Of a stretch of DNA of 64,000 nt, positions 43,946 through 52,428 are shown in pieces. The number at the start of each line of letters is the position of its first letter. The first letter of the stretch is position 1. This stretch comes from Serratia liquefaciens (GTDB lineage: Bacteria > Pseudomonadota > Gammaproteobacteria > Enterobacterales > Enterobacteriaceae). The stretch spans positions 62,001 through 126,000 of the forward strand of contig NZ_CP088930.1 in the NCBI RefSeq assembly GCF_027594825.1. The letters run 5' to 3'. The notes beneath the pieces were generated by a model. The model was not told where the DNA came from. It was given only the letters and a program-made list of their open reading frames with translations, and did not search any database. Made by a program: the position numbers and the translations under genes.

Positions 43946-44434
43946 ATGAAAAAGGTATTTATCCCTTTGGTTATCGTCGGCAGCATGCTGGCCAATTACC
44001 CTGCATTGGCGGTTAAAAATAGCGAGCCACATAAAGTCGCTGGAAATAAAAACATTCATGATCAAAATAAATTAAAGGTGGTGGAAGATCTGTACGCCGG
44101 CTTCTTTAATAAGCATGATATCAGCGTGGCGCAGCGGCTGATTGTGGAAAACTACAAGCAGCATAATCCGTTCGTTGGCGATGGCATCAAACCCTTCCTG
44201 GATTTCTTCAGCCAGAATTTTAAAGATAACCCGCAGTTCAGCGCGAAAATATACCGCAGTGCCGTGAGCGGCGACCTGGTGTATGTCCACGTGTTGTATA
44301 AAAACAATCCGCAAGACCGCGGTACCGCCAGCGTGGATATTTATCGAGTGAACAATCAGGGCAAGATCACCGAGCACTGGGACGTCAATCAGGAAGTGCC
44401 GGAGACATCGGCCAACGACAACACCATGTTCTAA
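43946..44434 (+). CDS. Exported SnoaL-like (NTF2-fold) protein
   Basis: A 162-residue protein with a signal peptide (MKKVFIPLVIVGSMLANYPALA). The SnoaL/NTF2-like cone domain follows: VVEDLYAGFFNKHDISVAQRL, ENYKQHNPFVGDG, FSAKIYRSAVSGDLVYVHV and GKITEHWDVNQEVPE. These proteins bind or isomerise small ligands. It is co-transcribed with the MoaF-like gene. The ligand is unknown. Confidence 0.8.
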   Translation: MKKVFIPLVIVGSMLANYPALAVKNSEPHKVAGNKNIHDQNKLKVVEDLYAGFFNKHDISVAQRLIVENYKQHNPFVGDGIKPFLDFFSQNFKDNPQFSAKIYRSAVSGDLVYVHVLYKNNPQDRGTASVDIYRVNNQGKITEHWDVNQEVPETSANDNTMF

Positions 44435-44437
44435 CGC

Positions 44438-44463
44438 GACAGGGCCGCTCTGGCGGCCCTGTC
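44438..44463 (+). terminator. Hairpin after the SnoaL-like gene
   Basis: GACAGGGCCGC-TCTG-GCGGCCCTGTC is a perfect 11-bp stem four bases after the stop codon. It lacks a T run but is very stable. Confidence 0.65.
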
Positions 44464-44648
44464 ACTCATTCAGCCCTTCAGTAACGAAAAACACTACGCG
44501 CAGCCCCAAATAATCCGCCATCAACCCACCGGGATCCCGGATTTTTCAGGTGAAAAAGTGATGTCTGGTTTTCAACGGCATTACATTTGATTTAAGCTTA
44601 CTGCACTTAACTGATTTTATTATTGATTTTTCGTAAGGGATTAGAACG

Positions 44649-45194
44649 ATGCCTCTACCGGAACGTATGAGACCGACTAAAGTTAGTAACAAAAAAATCA
44701 AAGAGCTGGTAATTGAAGTTGAACAGATACTTTCGAAAATTGATGAGGGCGTAAGTGAAGATGATGCAGTATTAAACACGATGATGGCTGAGTGGAACAA
44801 CCAGGTAACATGCCCATATGAATTTTCAGATTTCAGGGATTTCTCATCATGGACTAGTGCAAAGGAGTTCACCCATATGGCTTTCAACTTGGAAAGGTTT
44901 TATGAGGATTTCACCTGGGATGAACTGGTTCAAACTATTACCTGTGTCTGTGACGTAAAAGCTAAGGAATCCGAACAAAATTTTGCTCTTTCATTGCTTG
45001 AGGAAAATTTTCATGGCAATCCATCCGATCTTATTTTTTGGCCAAATCATTGGTTTCAAAATCCAGATATGCTGCATGTCGAGCTGACATTTGAGGAAAT
45101 TGCGGGGTATCTAATGGCCCGTTCAGGAAGGAAGTTAGCTGATGCTCCTGAAATCAAGCTGAAGTATCCAATTCCAATGAACGACTCTCAATAA
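44649..45194 (+). CDS. AT-rich orphan, unknown cytosolic protein
   Basis: A 181-residue acidic protein with no signal peptide or membrane segment and no family I recognise. It is rich in Glu, Asp, Phe and Trp, with stretches such as MMAEWNNQVTCPYEFSDF and FWPNHWFQNPDM. The low-GC codon use differs sharply from neighbours on both sides and suggests recent acquisition. Size and charge resemble immunity proteins of toxin systems, but no toxin gene adjoins it. GTAAGG lies before the ATG. Confidence 0.7.
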   Translation: MPLPERMRPTKVSNKKIKELVIEVEQILSKIDEGVSEDDAVLNTMMAEWNNQVTCPYEFSDFRDFSSWTSAKEFTHMAFNLERFYEDFTWDELVQTITCVCDVKAKESEQNFALSLLEENFHGNPSDLIFWPNHWFQNPDMLHVELTFEEIAGYLMARSGRKLADAPEIKLKYPIPMNDSQ

Positions 45195-45330
45195 TTTTCG
45201 ACATCCAAATTGCCCCCTAACTACACCCCCCTGGCGAGTTATTTCCGCTGGCGCAAGTTTGCCGATTGCCATCGGCCAGGTTGTCATGGTGCTATAGCAG
45301 CCAATCAGACTTGTTCAGGAGAAGTGGCTA

Positions 45331-46179
45331 ATGACGTTTACGCTGCGAGAGATGGGGGCGGCCGATGTAGCGCCCGCGCATGTGCTGTCGCAAAAAATAC
45401 GCTGGCCTCATCGGCTGGAAGATTGGCAGCAGGCGTGGTCATTGGGGGACGGAGTGATCGCTGAATCCGCCGGAGAGGTGGTTGGCTGTGCGTTGCGCTG
45501 GCGTTGGGGCGAGCAGCGCGCCACCTTGGGGTTGGTGATTGTCGCCGAGCAACATCGTGGGCAAGGCATCGCCAGAGCCATGCTGAAGCGGTTGATAGCC
45601 CCTTTGGCCGACTATCAGCTTCATCTGGTGGCGACCGATCAGGGCAAGCCGCTGTATCGGCAATTGGGGTTTATCGAGCAGGGATTGCTGGCGCAGCACC
45701 AATGCCGGGAGATGCCGGCACGCCGTAGCGCGCCTTTGCCTCCGGGGTTAACTTTGCGTCCGGCATTGCCGCAGGATCTTGCCACCCTGGTTGCGCTGGA
45801 TTTCGCCGCCAGCGGCCTGAGCCGCCAACCCCTGTTGGCCGCAATATTGGCAAACGCCGAACAGGCACTGGTGTTGGAACAGCAGGGGATTATCGTCGGA
45901 TTTGCCTTCCGCCGTCGTTTTGGTCACGGCTACATGATTGGCCCAGTGGTGGCGCCTGAGCTAACAGGGGCTATTGCCATGGTTGATGCCTTATGCCTGT
46001 CTTGCCAGGGGGAGTTTGTGCGAGTGGATACTCCTCAGGCCAGCGGCCTCAGCCCTTGGCTGGCCGGGCGCGGTTTACCCTGCGTCGATACGCCGACCAT
46101 CATGGTGCGCGGTGTGCCCCATAGACCGGATTGCGATGTTGCACAGACATTTTCATTGGTTTCGCAAGCCTGGTCATAA
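45331..46179 (+). CDS. GNAT-family N-acetyltransferase (two-domain)
   Basis: A 282-residue protein. The N-terminal GNAT domain carries the acetyl-CoA motif LGLVIVAEQHRGQGIARAML near residue 85 and PLYRQLGFIEQGLL. The C-terminal part is a degenerate second GNAT-like domain (LRPALPQDLATLVALD). The ATG follows CAGGAGAAG. It acts alone between unrelated genes. The acceptor is unknown. Confidence 0.87.
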   Translation: MTFTLREMGAADVAPAHVLSQKIRWPHRLEDWQQAWSLGDGVIAESAGEVVGCALRWRWGEQRATLGLVIVAEQHRGQGIARAMLKRLIAPLADYQLHLVATDQGKPLYRQLGFIEQGLLAQHQCREMPARRSAPLPPGLTLRPALPQDLATLVALDFAASGLSRQPLLAAILANAEQALVLEQQGIIVGFAFRRRFGHGYMIGPVVAPELTGAIAMVDALCLSCQGEFVRVDTPQASGLSPWLAGRGLPCVDTPTIMVRGVPHRPDCDVAQTFSLVSQAWS

Positions 46180-46204
46180 AATTGAAATTAAGGGTTCAGG
46201 GTGG

Positions 46205-46220
46205 TGCATCGTGCGATGCA
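46205..46220. promoter_or_regulatory. Palindrome upstream of the rpiR-ddp operon
   Basis: TGCATCG-TG-CGATGCA is a perfect dyad adjoining the NtrC-like site. It could be a second activator site or the operator of the RpiR regulator encoded by the first gene. Confidence 0.4.
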
Positions 46221-46221
46221 T

Positions 46222-46238
46222 TGCCCAAATGTTGTGCA
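46222..46238. promoter_or_regulatory. NtrC-like enhancer site of the ddp operon
   Basis: TGCCCAAATGTTGTGCA matches the NtrC dyad at 5 of 7 and 6 of 7 positions. It is centred about 134 bases upstream of the start predicted from the sigma-54 element, a classical enhancer distance. A possible IHF site, TATCAACTGATGA (one mismatch), lies between at 46244-46256. Confidence 0.65.
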
Positions 46239-46337
46239 ATAGTTATCAACTGATGACTATGTTGTAACCGCAGGTTTTTGTCGTTCCTGCGTCGCCGTAC
46301 GCCGCCGCGCGTGAAATTTCCCTCAGCAATCCGCAAT

Positions 46338-46353
46338 TGGCACAGGCCATGCA
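46338..46353 (+). promoter_or_regulatory. Sigma-54 promoter of rpiR-ddpXABCDF
   Basis: TGGCACAGGCCATGCA matches the -24/-12 layout with two deviations (A for G at the seventh position, A for T in TTGC). The predicted start is near 46364, about 63 bases before the regulator ATG. The E. coli ddp operon is also nitrogen-controlled. Confidence 0.7.
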
Positions 46354-46426
46354 TTGTCATCATCTCGCTTTGTTATCTGAGTAACAAAGTGGGGTTTGGT
46401 GACAACTCAACAACAGCGGGCGAACT

Positions 46427-47299
46427 ATGGCTGAGCATCCAGATGTGATTGCACAAATAGAAGCGTCATTTGCGGTGCAAACCCCCACCGGGAAACGCAT
46501 TGCCGGATATCTGCTGGCCAATTTGGCGCAGGTGCCGTTTGAGACCGCTGACAGCATAGCTCGCAGTGCTGCTACCAGCGGCATTTCGGTCGGGCGCTAC
46601 CTGCGCAGTCTGGGTTACCGCAACCTTGAGGACTTAAAGCGCACCTTGCGCGAGCAGGGTACGGCTTTGCATCAACCCTGGGGCGTGACCGACCGTCTGG
46701 GGGCTTACCGCCGTCGGCGCGAACAGCCGCAACCGCAAAAATTACGTCAGTCATTAACGCTGGAACTGGAAGCGATCGAACACGTTTACCAATTGGCCGG
46801 CGGCGAAGCCTTTGCGCAAGTCAGCCGCCAGCTGGCGCAGGCGGAAGCGGTGTTTGTCATGGGCATTCAGTCGACGCGCGGCATCGCCAATGCCTTTTAC
46901 AGCCATCTGGAATATCTGCGGCCCAAGGTCTATTACGCGGACGGGTTGTCCGGCACCTATGTGGAGTCGCTAAATTCGGAATTCAGTGCTCCGTACCTGG
47001 TGCTGACGGACACGCGCGCTTATTCGACCATCGCACAAAAATACTGTCAGGCGGCCTGTGCGCGTGGGCTGCGGCTGGCGCTGATTACCGATATTTACTG
47101 TCCCTGGGCTCGGGATTACCCGATCGACCTGCTGCAGGTAAAAACCGACACCGGTCAGTTTTGGGACTCGCTGGCACCGCTCAGTTGCCTGTTCAACCTG
47201 CTGCTGTCTTCGGTGCTGGAACAGGGCGGCGCAGCGGTCGAGCAACGGCTGGCCAGCAACCGAATTCTGCAAAAAGAGCTGGGGCAATTTGAATCTTAA
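46427..47299 (+). CDS. MurR/RpiR-family transcriptional regulator
   Basis: A 290-residue regulator. The N-terminal HTH_6 domain at residues 1-80 includes ADSIARSAATSGISVGRYLR. A SIS sugar-phosphate-binding domain follows (VFVMGIQSTRGIANAFYSHL). It is the first gene of the ddp operon, 17 bases before ddpX. E. coli ddp has no such regulator, so a cell-wall-derived inducer may be sensed here. It is probably autoregulatory. Confidence 0.88.
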   Translation: MAEHPDVIAQIEASFAVQTPTGKRIAGYLLANLAQVPFETADSIARSAATSGISVGRYLRSLGYRNLEDLKRTLREQGTALHQPWGVTDRLGAYRRRREQPQPQKLRQSLTLELEAIEHVYQLAGGEAFAQVSRQLAQAEAVFVMGIQSTRGIANAFYSHLEYLRPKVYYADGLSGTYVESLNSEFSAPYLVLTDTRAYSTIAQKYCQAACARGLRLALITDIYCPWARDYPIDLLQVKTDTGQFWDSLAPLSCLFNLLLSSVLEQGGAAVEQRLASNRILQKELGQFES

Positions 47300-47316
47300 C
47301 CGCATGGGAAAACGCA

Positions 47317-47880
47317 ATGAGTGACAACGTAACATTAACCGATCTGGCCGAAGTCTTCCCAGATCTGCCTATTGAGTTGAAATATGCCGGCGCCGACAAC
47401 CTGACGGGCCGGCCGATTTACCGCGAAAGCCGCTGCCTGCTCCATCCCGATGCGGTGCAGGGGCTGACGCGTTGCCTGCTGGCGGCACGGCTGGCCGGTT
47501 TTTCCCTGCTGGTGTTCGATGCTTACCGGCCGCAGCAGGCGCAGGCGCTGCTGTGGCAAGCCTGTCCGGATCCGCAGTATGTCACCAGCACCCAGACCGG
47601 TTCGCACCACAGCCGGGGGGTCGCGATCGACGTGACGCTGCTGGACGCCGCGGGGGCCGCGTTGAATATGGGCACCGGCTTTGATGAGATGAGCGAAAAA
47701 TCACATCCGTTTTACCCCGACTTCCCTCCGGAGGTGCAGCGCAACCGGCTACTGCTGAATGCGGTGATGGCCGCCGGAGGTTTTCGCGGGATCGCCAGCG
47801 AATGGTGGCACTTTGAGCTGCCCAACGCCGGGGATTATCCGCTGCTGGCCGATCGCTTCGGCTGTTTTTCTTACGATTAA
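47317..47880 (+). CDS. ddpX: D-alanyl-D-alanine dipeptidase (VanX family)
   Basis: A 187-residue zinc dipeptidase that splits D-Ala-D-Ala. Metal motifs are SHHSRGVAIDVTLL near residue 98 and EWWHFEL near residue 164. E. coli DdpX has 193 residues. There is no signal peptide, so it acts in the cytoplasm on dipeptide imported by the adjacent DdpABCDF transporter. GGGAAAACGCA precedes the ATG. The enzyme releases D-alanine for use as carbon and nitrogen. Confidence 0.93.
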   Translation: MSDNVTLTDLAEVFPDLPIELKYAGADNLTGRPIYRESRCLLHPDAVQGLTRCLLAARLAGFSLLVFDAYRPQQAQALLWQACPDPQYVTSTQTGSHHSRGVAIDVTLLDAAGAALNMGTGFDEMSEKSHPFYPDFPPEVQRNRLLLNAVMAAGGFRGIASEWWHFELPNAGDYPLLADRFGCFSYD

Positions 47881-47915
47881 AACAACACACATTCAACGCA
47901 TCAGGAGCTTTGTTT

Positions 47916-49466
47916 ATGAATCAGATCAAATACGCCGCTCTGGCGGCTGCAGTGACGTTGGGCCTGACGGCAGTCGGGTCGGTACAGGCGGCGGTGCCCA
48001 AGGACATGCTGGTGATTGGCAAAGCGGCGGACCCGCAAACGCTGGATCCGGCGGTAACTATCGATAACAACGACTGGACGGTGACTTACCCAGCCTACCA
48101 GCGACTGGTGCAGTACAAGACCGAAGGCGGAAAAGGGTCGACCCAGGTAGAGGGGGAACTGGCCGACAGCTGGACAAGTTCAGACGACCAACTGGTCTGG
48201 ACCTTTAAGCTAAAACCCGGCAACAAGTTTGATGACGGTTCGGACGTGAACGCCGATGCAGTCAAATGGTCGTTTGAACGTCTGATGAAGATTGGTCAGG
48301 GGCCATCAGAGGCCTTCCCCAAAGACCTGCAGGTCACGGTGGTGGATCCGTTGACGGTGCGTTTCACGCTGAAAACGCCGTTTGCGCCGTTCCTGTACAC
48401 CCTGGCCAATGACGGCGCCGGTATCGTTAACCCGGCGATTGCCAAGGCGAATCCGGCGGACGAGGGCAAGGCCTGGTTGGCGAACCATAGCGCCGGCTCT
48501 GGGGCGTACAAACTGGATCGCTGGCAGAAGGGCCAGCAGTTGGTGCTGGTGCCGAACCCGCATTACAGCGGCGCCAAACCGGCGTTTAAACGCGTCACGG
48601 TGAAAATCATCGGCGAAAGCGCCACCCGCCGTCTGCAACTGACCCGAGGCGACCTGGATATTGCCGAATCGCTGCCGATTGACCAGCTCACGGCGCTGAA
48701 AAGTGAAAACAAGGTTGCGGTCAACGAGTATCCGTCGCTGCGGGTAACCTACTTGTACCTCAACAACGGCAAAGCGCCGCTTAACCAGGTGGATCTGCGT
48801 CGCGCCATTTCTTACGCCGTGGATTATCAGGGCATGGTGAAGGGCATTCTCGGGGGGAACGGCAAACAGATGCGCGGCCCGATCCCGGAGGGCATGTGGG
48901 GCTATGACGCCAATGCCCAGCAGTACAGCCAGGATGCGGACAAGGCCAAGGCGGCGTTGGCGGCGGTGAAAGACAAGCCGGCCTCACTGAACTTCCTGTA
49001 TTCGATCAGCGATCCTAACTGGGAGGCGATTGCGCTGTCGGTGCAGGCCAGCCTGGCGACGGTCGGCCTCAACGTCAAACTGGAGAAGTTGGCCAACGCC
49101 ACCATGCGGGATCGCATCGGTCAGGGCAATTACGATATCGCCATTGGCAACTGGAGCCCGGATTTCGCCGACCCCTATATGTTCATGAACTACTGGTTTG
49201 AATCCGACAAGAAAGGGCTGCCGGGCAACCGGTCGTTCTACAGCGATCCGCAGGTGGATGCCCTGTTGAAGAAAGCGGTATCGGTGTCCGATCAGCAGGT
49301 TCGCACCGCCGATTATCAGGCGGCGCAGAAAATCGTCATCGACCAGGCGGCCTACGTTTACCTGTTCCAGAAAAACTATCAGGTGGCGATGAACAAAGAG
49401 GTGAAGGGCTTTGTGTATAACCCGATGCTGGAGCAGGTGTTCAACGTTGGGCAGATGAGCAAGTAA
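47916..49466 (+). CDS. ddpA: Dipeptide-binding protein of the D-Ala-D-Ala importer
   Basis: A 516-residue periplasmic SBP_bac_5 protein, the same length as E. coli DdpA. The Sec signal ends near GSVQAAVP. Family text includes AADPQTLDPAVTIDNNDW, LADSWTSSDDQLVWTFKLK and FDDGSDVNADAVKWSFERL. CAGGAGC lies 8 bases before the ATG at 47916; an upstream TTG is less likely. It captures the dipeptide and delivers it to DdpBC. Confidence 0.92.
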   Translation: MNQIKYAALAAAVTLGLTAVGSVQAAVPKDMLVIGKAADPQTLDPAVTIDNNDWTVTYPAYQRLVQYKTEGGKGSTQVEGELADSWTSSDDQLVWTFKLKPGNKFDDGSDVNADAVKWSFERLMKIGQGPSEAFPKDLQVTVVDPLTVRFTLKTPFAPFLYTLANDGAGIVNPAIAKANPADEGKAWLANHSAGSGAYKLDRWQKGQQLVLVPNPHYSGAKPAFKRVTVKIIGESATRRLQLTRGDLDIAESLPIDQLTALKSENKVAVNEYPSLRVTYLYLNNGKAPLNQVDLRRAISYAVDYQGMVKGILGGNGKQMRGPIPEGMWGYDANAQQYSQDADKAKAALAAVKDKPASLNFLYSISDPNWEAIALSVQASLATVGLNVKLEKLANATMRDRIGQGNYDIAIGNWSPDFADPYMFMNYWFESDKKGLPGNRSFYSDPQVDALLKKAVSVSDQQVRTADYQAAQKIVIDQAAYVYLFQKNYQVAMNKEVKGFVYNPMLEQVFNVGQMSK

Positions 49467-49514
49467 TTTTTTTCGGGCAGCCGTTTGGCTGCCCCTGCAC
49501 CATGGGAAACCGCT

Positions 49515-50531
49515 ATGAACGTTTGGAGCCTTATCCGTCAGCGCTGCTGGGGGTTGGTGCTGGTGATGTTCGGGGTGTGCGTGATCACCTTTACCATCTC
49601 GCACCTGATCCCCGGCGATCCGGCGCGCTTGCTGGCCGGCGACCGCGCCAGCGAGGAAATCGTCCAGCATATTCGCCAACAGCTGGGGCTGGACCAGCCG
49701 CTGTATGTGCAATTTGGCCGCTATGTGCTGGATTTGCTGCATGGCGATTTGGGGACTTCCATTCGCACCGGACGGCCGGTACTGGAAGATCTGCGCGCCT
49801 TCTTTCCCGCCACGCTGGAGCTGGCTTTTTGCGCATTGCTGCTGGCGATCGCGTTTGGCGTCCCGCTTGGGGTGGTGTCGGCGGTTTATCGCAATAAATG
49901 GCCCGATCATCTGGTGCGGCTGTTGTCGGTGACCGGCATTTCCACCCCGGCGTTCTGGCTGGGGTTGGGGGTGATTATCCTGTTCTACGGTCAACTGAAT
50001 CTGTTGCCCGGCGGCGGCAGGTTGGACGACTGGCTGGATCCACCCACCCACATCACCGGGTTTTACCTGCTGGACTCCTTGCTGACCGGTAACGGCGAGG
50101 CATTCTGGAACAGCCTGCAGCACCTGATCCTGCCGGCGCTGACGTTAGCCTTTGTTCATCTTGGGGTAGTGGCGCGCCAAATCCGCTCGGCGATGCTCGA
50201 ACAGTTGGGGGAAGACTATATCCGCACCGCCCGCGCTAATGGCCTTTCGCACTGGCGAGTGGTGCTTGGACACGCCTTGCCCAATGCGCTGATCCCCTCG
50301 GTAACGGTATTGGGACTGGCACTGGGGGACTTGCTCTATGGTGCGGTGCTGACCGAAACGGTATTCGCCTGGCCGGGCATGGGCGCTTACGTGGTGGATT
50401 CCATTCAGGCGCTGGATTTTCCGGCGGTGATGGGGTTTGCCGTGGTGGTCTCTTTTGCCTATGTGATGGTTAATTTGATCGTCGATCTGCTCTACCTGTG
50501 GATCGACCCAAGAATGGGGCGCGAGGGATAA
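49515..50531 (+). CDS. ddpB: Dipeptide ABC permease
   Basis: A 338-residue DppB-type permease with an N-terminal helix (CWGLVLVMFGVCVITFTISH) and six membrane segments in all. It has the oligopeptide motif DYIRTARANGLSHWRVVLGH that contacts the ATPase, and GAVLTETVFAWPGMGAYVVD. The ATG at 49515 was chosen as the family start. Its stop overlaps the ddpC ATG (TAATG). Confidence 0.92.
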   Translation: MNVWSLIRQRCWGLVLVMFGVCVITFTISHLIPGDPARLLAGDRASEEIVQHIRQQLGLDQPLYVQFGRYVLDLLHGDLGTSIRTGRPVLEDLRAFFPATLELAFCALLLAIAFGVPLGVVSAVYRNKWPDHLVRLLSVTGISTPAFWLGLGVIILFYGQLNLLPGGGRLDDWLDPPTHITGFYLLDSLLTGNGEAFWNSLQHLILPALTLAFVHLGVVARQIRSAMLEQLGEDYIRTARANGLSHWRVVLGHALPNALIPSVTVLGLALGDLLYGAVLTETVFAWPGMGAYVVDSIQALDFPAVMGFAVVVSFAYVMVNLIVDLLYLWIDPRMGREG

Positions 50532-51424
50532 TGACCATGACTCAAACCGAACAACCGCCGCTGGCGGAGCCCGTATTGCGCTATGTCAGCCTGCGCCGCG
50601 CCTGGTACCGGGTCCGACGGAGTCCGCTGACGCTGCTGGGGGCCGCCATCATGATCGCCGTGCTGTTCCTGATGCTGTTCTCGCCGTGGCTGGTGCCGCA
50701 TAACCCGGATGCCATTGACCTTACCGCGCGTCTGTTACCGCCTTCTGCCGAACACTGGTTCGGCACGGACGAGGTGGGCCGCGATCTCTTTAGCCGGGTC
50801 CTGGTCGGCAGCCGTCAATCGGTGGCCGCCGGGCTGGCGGTGGTGGTATTGGCAGGGGGCATTGGCTCGCTGCTCGGCTGTTTCTCCGGCGTGATGGGCG
50901 GAACGATCGATGCGTTAATCATGCGCTGCATGGATATCATGCTGTCCGTGCCGTCACTGGTGCTTACCATGGCGCTGGCAGCGGCGTTGGGCCCCAGTTT
51001 GTTCAACGCCATGTTGGCGATTGCCGTGGTACGCATTCCTTTCTACGTGCGGCTGGCGCGCGGACAGACGTTAACGCTGCGTCATCAGGCTTATATGCAG
51101 GCGGCGCGCACCTTTGGCGCTTCACGCTGGCATCTGATTGGCTGGCACGTGCTGCGCAATGTGATGCCGCCGTTGGTGGTGCAGGCGTCGCTGGATATCG
51201 GTACCGCGATCCTGATGGCGGCGACGCTGGGCTTCATCGGGCTGGGTGCCCAGCAACCGACCGCCGAATGGGGCGCTATGGTGGCCAATGGCCGTAACTA
51301 TGTGCTCGACCAATGGTGGTATTCGGCCTTCCCCGGTACGGCGATCCTGATCACCGCCACCGGTTTCAACCTGTTCGGCGACGGTCTGCGCGACCTGCTG
51401 GATCCTAAAACCCGGGGGCGCTGA
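50531..51424 (+). CDS. ddpC: Dipeptide ABC permease, second subunit
   Basis: A 297-residue DppC-type permease. The N-terminal OppC region (WYRVRRSPLTLLGAAIMIAV) is followed by HWFGTDEVGRDLFSRVLVG and the coupling motif AYMQAARTFGASRWHLIGWH. It pairs with DdpB. Translation is coupled at both ends (TAATG upstream, TGATG downstream). Confidence 0.92.
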   Translation: MTMTQTEQPPLAEPVLRYVSLRRAWYRVRRSPLTLLGAAIMIAVLFLMLFSPWLVPHNPDAIDLTARLLPPSAEHWFGTDEVGRDLFSRVLVGSRQSVAAGLAVVVLAGGIGSLLGCFSGVMGGTIDALIMRCMDIMLSVPSLVLTMALAAALGPSLFNAMLAIAVVRIPFYVRLARGQTLTLRHQAYMQAARTFGASRWHLIGWHVLRNVMPPLVVQASLDIGTAILMAATLGFIGLGAQQPTAEWGAMVANGRNYVLDQWWYSAFPGTAILITATGFNLFGDGLRDLLDPKTRGR

Positions 51425-52428
51425 TGAGTGAAACCACCGTTTTATCAATCGATGAATTGCAATTGGAGTTCCCGGTTTACGGCGGCAGCGTCAAGGCGCT
51501 CAATCGCGTCTCGCTGCAGGTTAAGGCGGGCGAAATCGTCGGCGTGGTGGGCGAGTCCGGCTCCGGCAAGTCGGTCACTGCGATGATGACGTTACGGCTG
51601 CTGGCGGAAGAGGGTTACAGCGTGACCGGCGGTTCGCTGGAGATGCTCGGCACCGACGTGCTCAACGCCAGCGAGCGGCAAATGCGCCAGCTGCGTGGTG
51701 CACGGGTGTCGATGATTTTTCAGGAACCCATGAGCGCGCTCAATCCGACGCGCAAGATCGGCCGCCAGATGTGTGAGGTGATCCGCCTGCACCAGCGACT
51801 TTCCGCCTCGGCGGCTCGTGACAAGGCGATTCAGCTGTTACAGGAAATGCAGATTGCCGATGCACAGCGGGTGATGGAGCGCTATCCGTTTGAGCTGTCC
51901 GGCGGCATGCGTCAACGGGTGCTGATTGCCATGGCATTTTCCTGCGAACCGGAACTGATCATTGCCGACGAACCCACCACTGCGCTGGACGTCACGGTCC
52001 AGCGGCAGGTGTTGCGGTTGCTGCAGCAGAAGGCGCGAGCCAGCGGCACGGCGGTGCTGTTTATCACTCATGATATGGCGGTGGTGTCGCAACTTTGCGA
52101 CCGGGTGTATGTAATGTATGCAGGACACGTGATTGAGAGTGGCACGACCGCCAATGTGATTGAGCATCCCAGTCATCCGTACTCCATTGGGTTATTGCTG
52201 GCGGCGCCGGAGCGTGCCGAACCGCGCAGTCTGCTGCAGGCGATCCCCGGTACGGTGCCCAACCTGAGCGCGTTACCGCCAGGCTGCGCTTTCAGTAACC
52301 GTTGCCGCCATGCTGATGCTCAGTGTCGGCATACGCCGAAGCTTACGCCATTGGTGTCGGAGCCGACCCAAAGGGTGGCCTGTTGGCATCCGCAGTCTGT
52401 CGATTTGGAGGTGCAAAATGAACGTTGA
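51424..52428 (+). CDS. ddpD: Dipeptide ABC transporter ATPase
   Basis: A 334-residue DppD-type ATPase: Walker [12 protein letters not shown], signature [16 protein letters not shown], Walker [13 protein letters not shown]. The oligopeptide-transporter C-terminal cysteine motif is [16 protein letters not shown], which in relatives binds an iron-sulfur cluster or metal. It energises DdpBC. It overlaps the ddpF start by 11 bases. Confidence 0.93.
   Translation: MSETTVLSIDELQLEFPVYGGSVKALNRVSLQVKAGEIVGVVGESGSGKSVTAMMTLRLLAEEGYSVTGGSLEMLGTDVLNASERQMRQLRGARVSMIFQEPMSALNPTRKIGRQMCEVIRLHQRLSASAARDKAIQLLQEMQIADAQRVMERYPFELSGGMRQRVLIAMAFSCEPELIIADEPTTALDVTVQRQVLRLLQQKARASGTAVLFITHDMAVVSQLCDRVYVMYAGHVIESGTTANVIEHPSHPYSIGLLLAAPERAEPRSLLQAIPGTVPNLSALPPGCAFSNRCRHADAQCRHTPKLTPLVSEPTQRVACWHPQSVDLEVQNER

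Noticed and set aside
48984..50123. Long minus-strand open frame across ddpA/ddpB
   Set aside because: It is rich in Gln and His, as antisense frames of GC-rich genes are, and has no domain.
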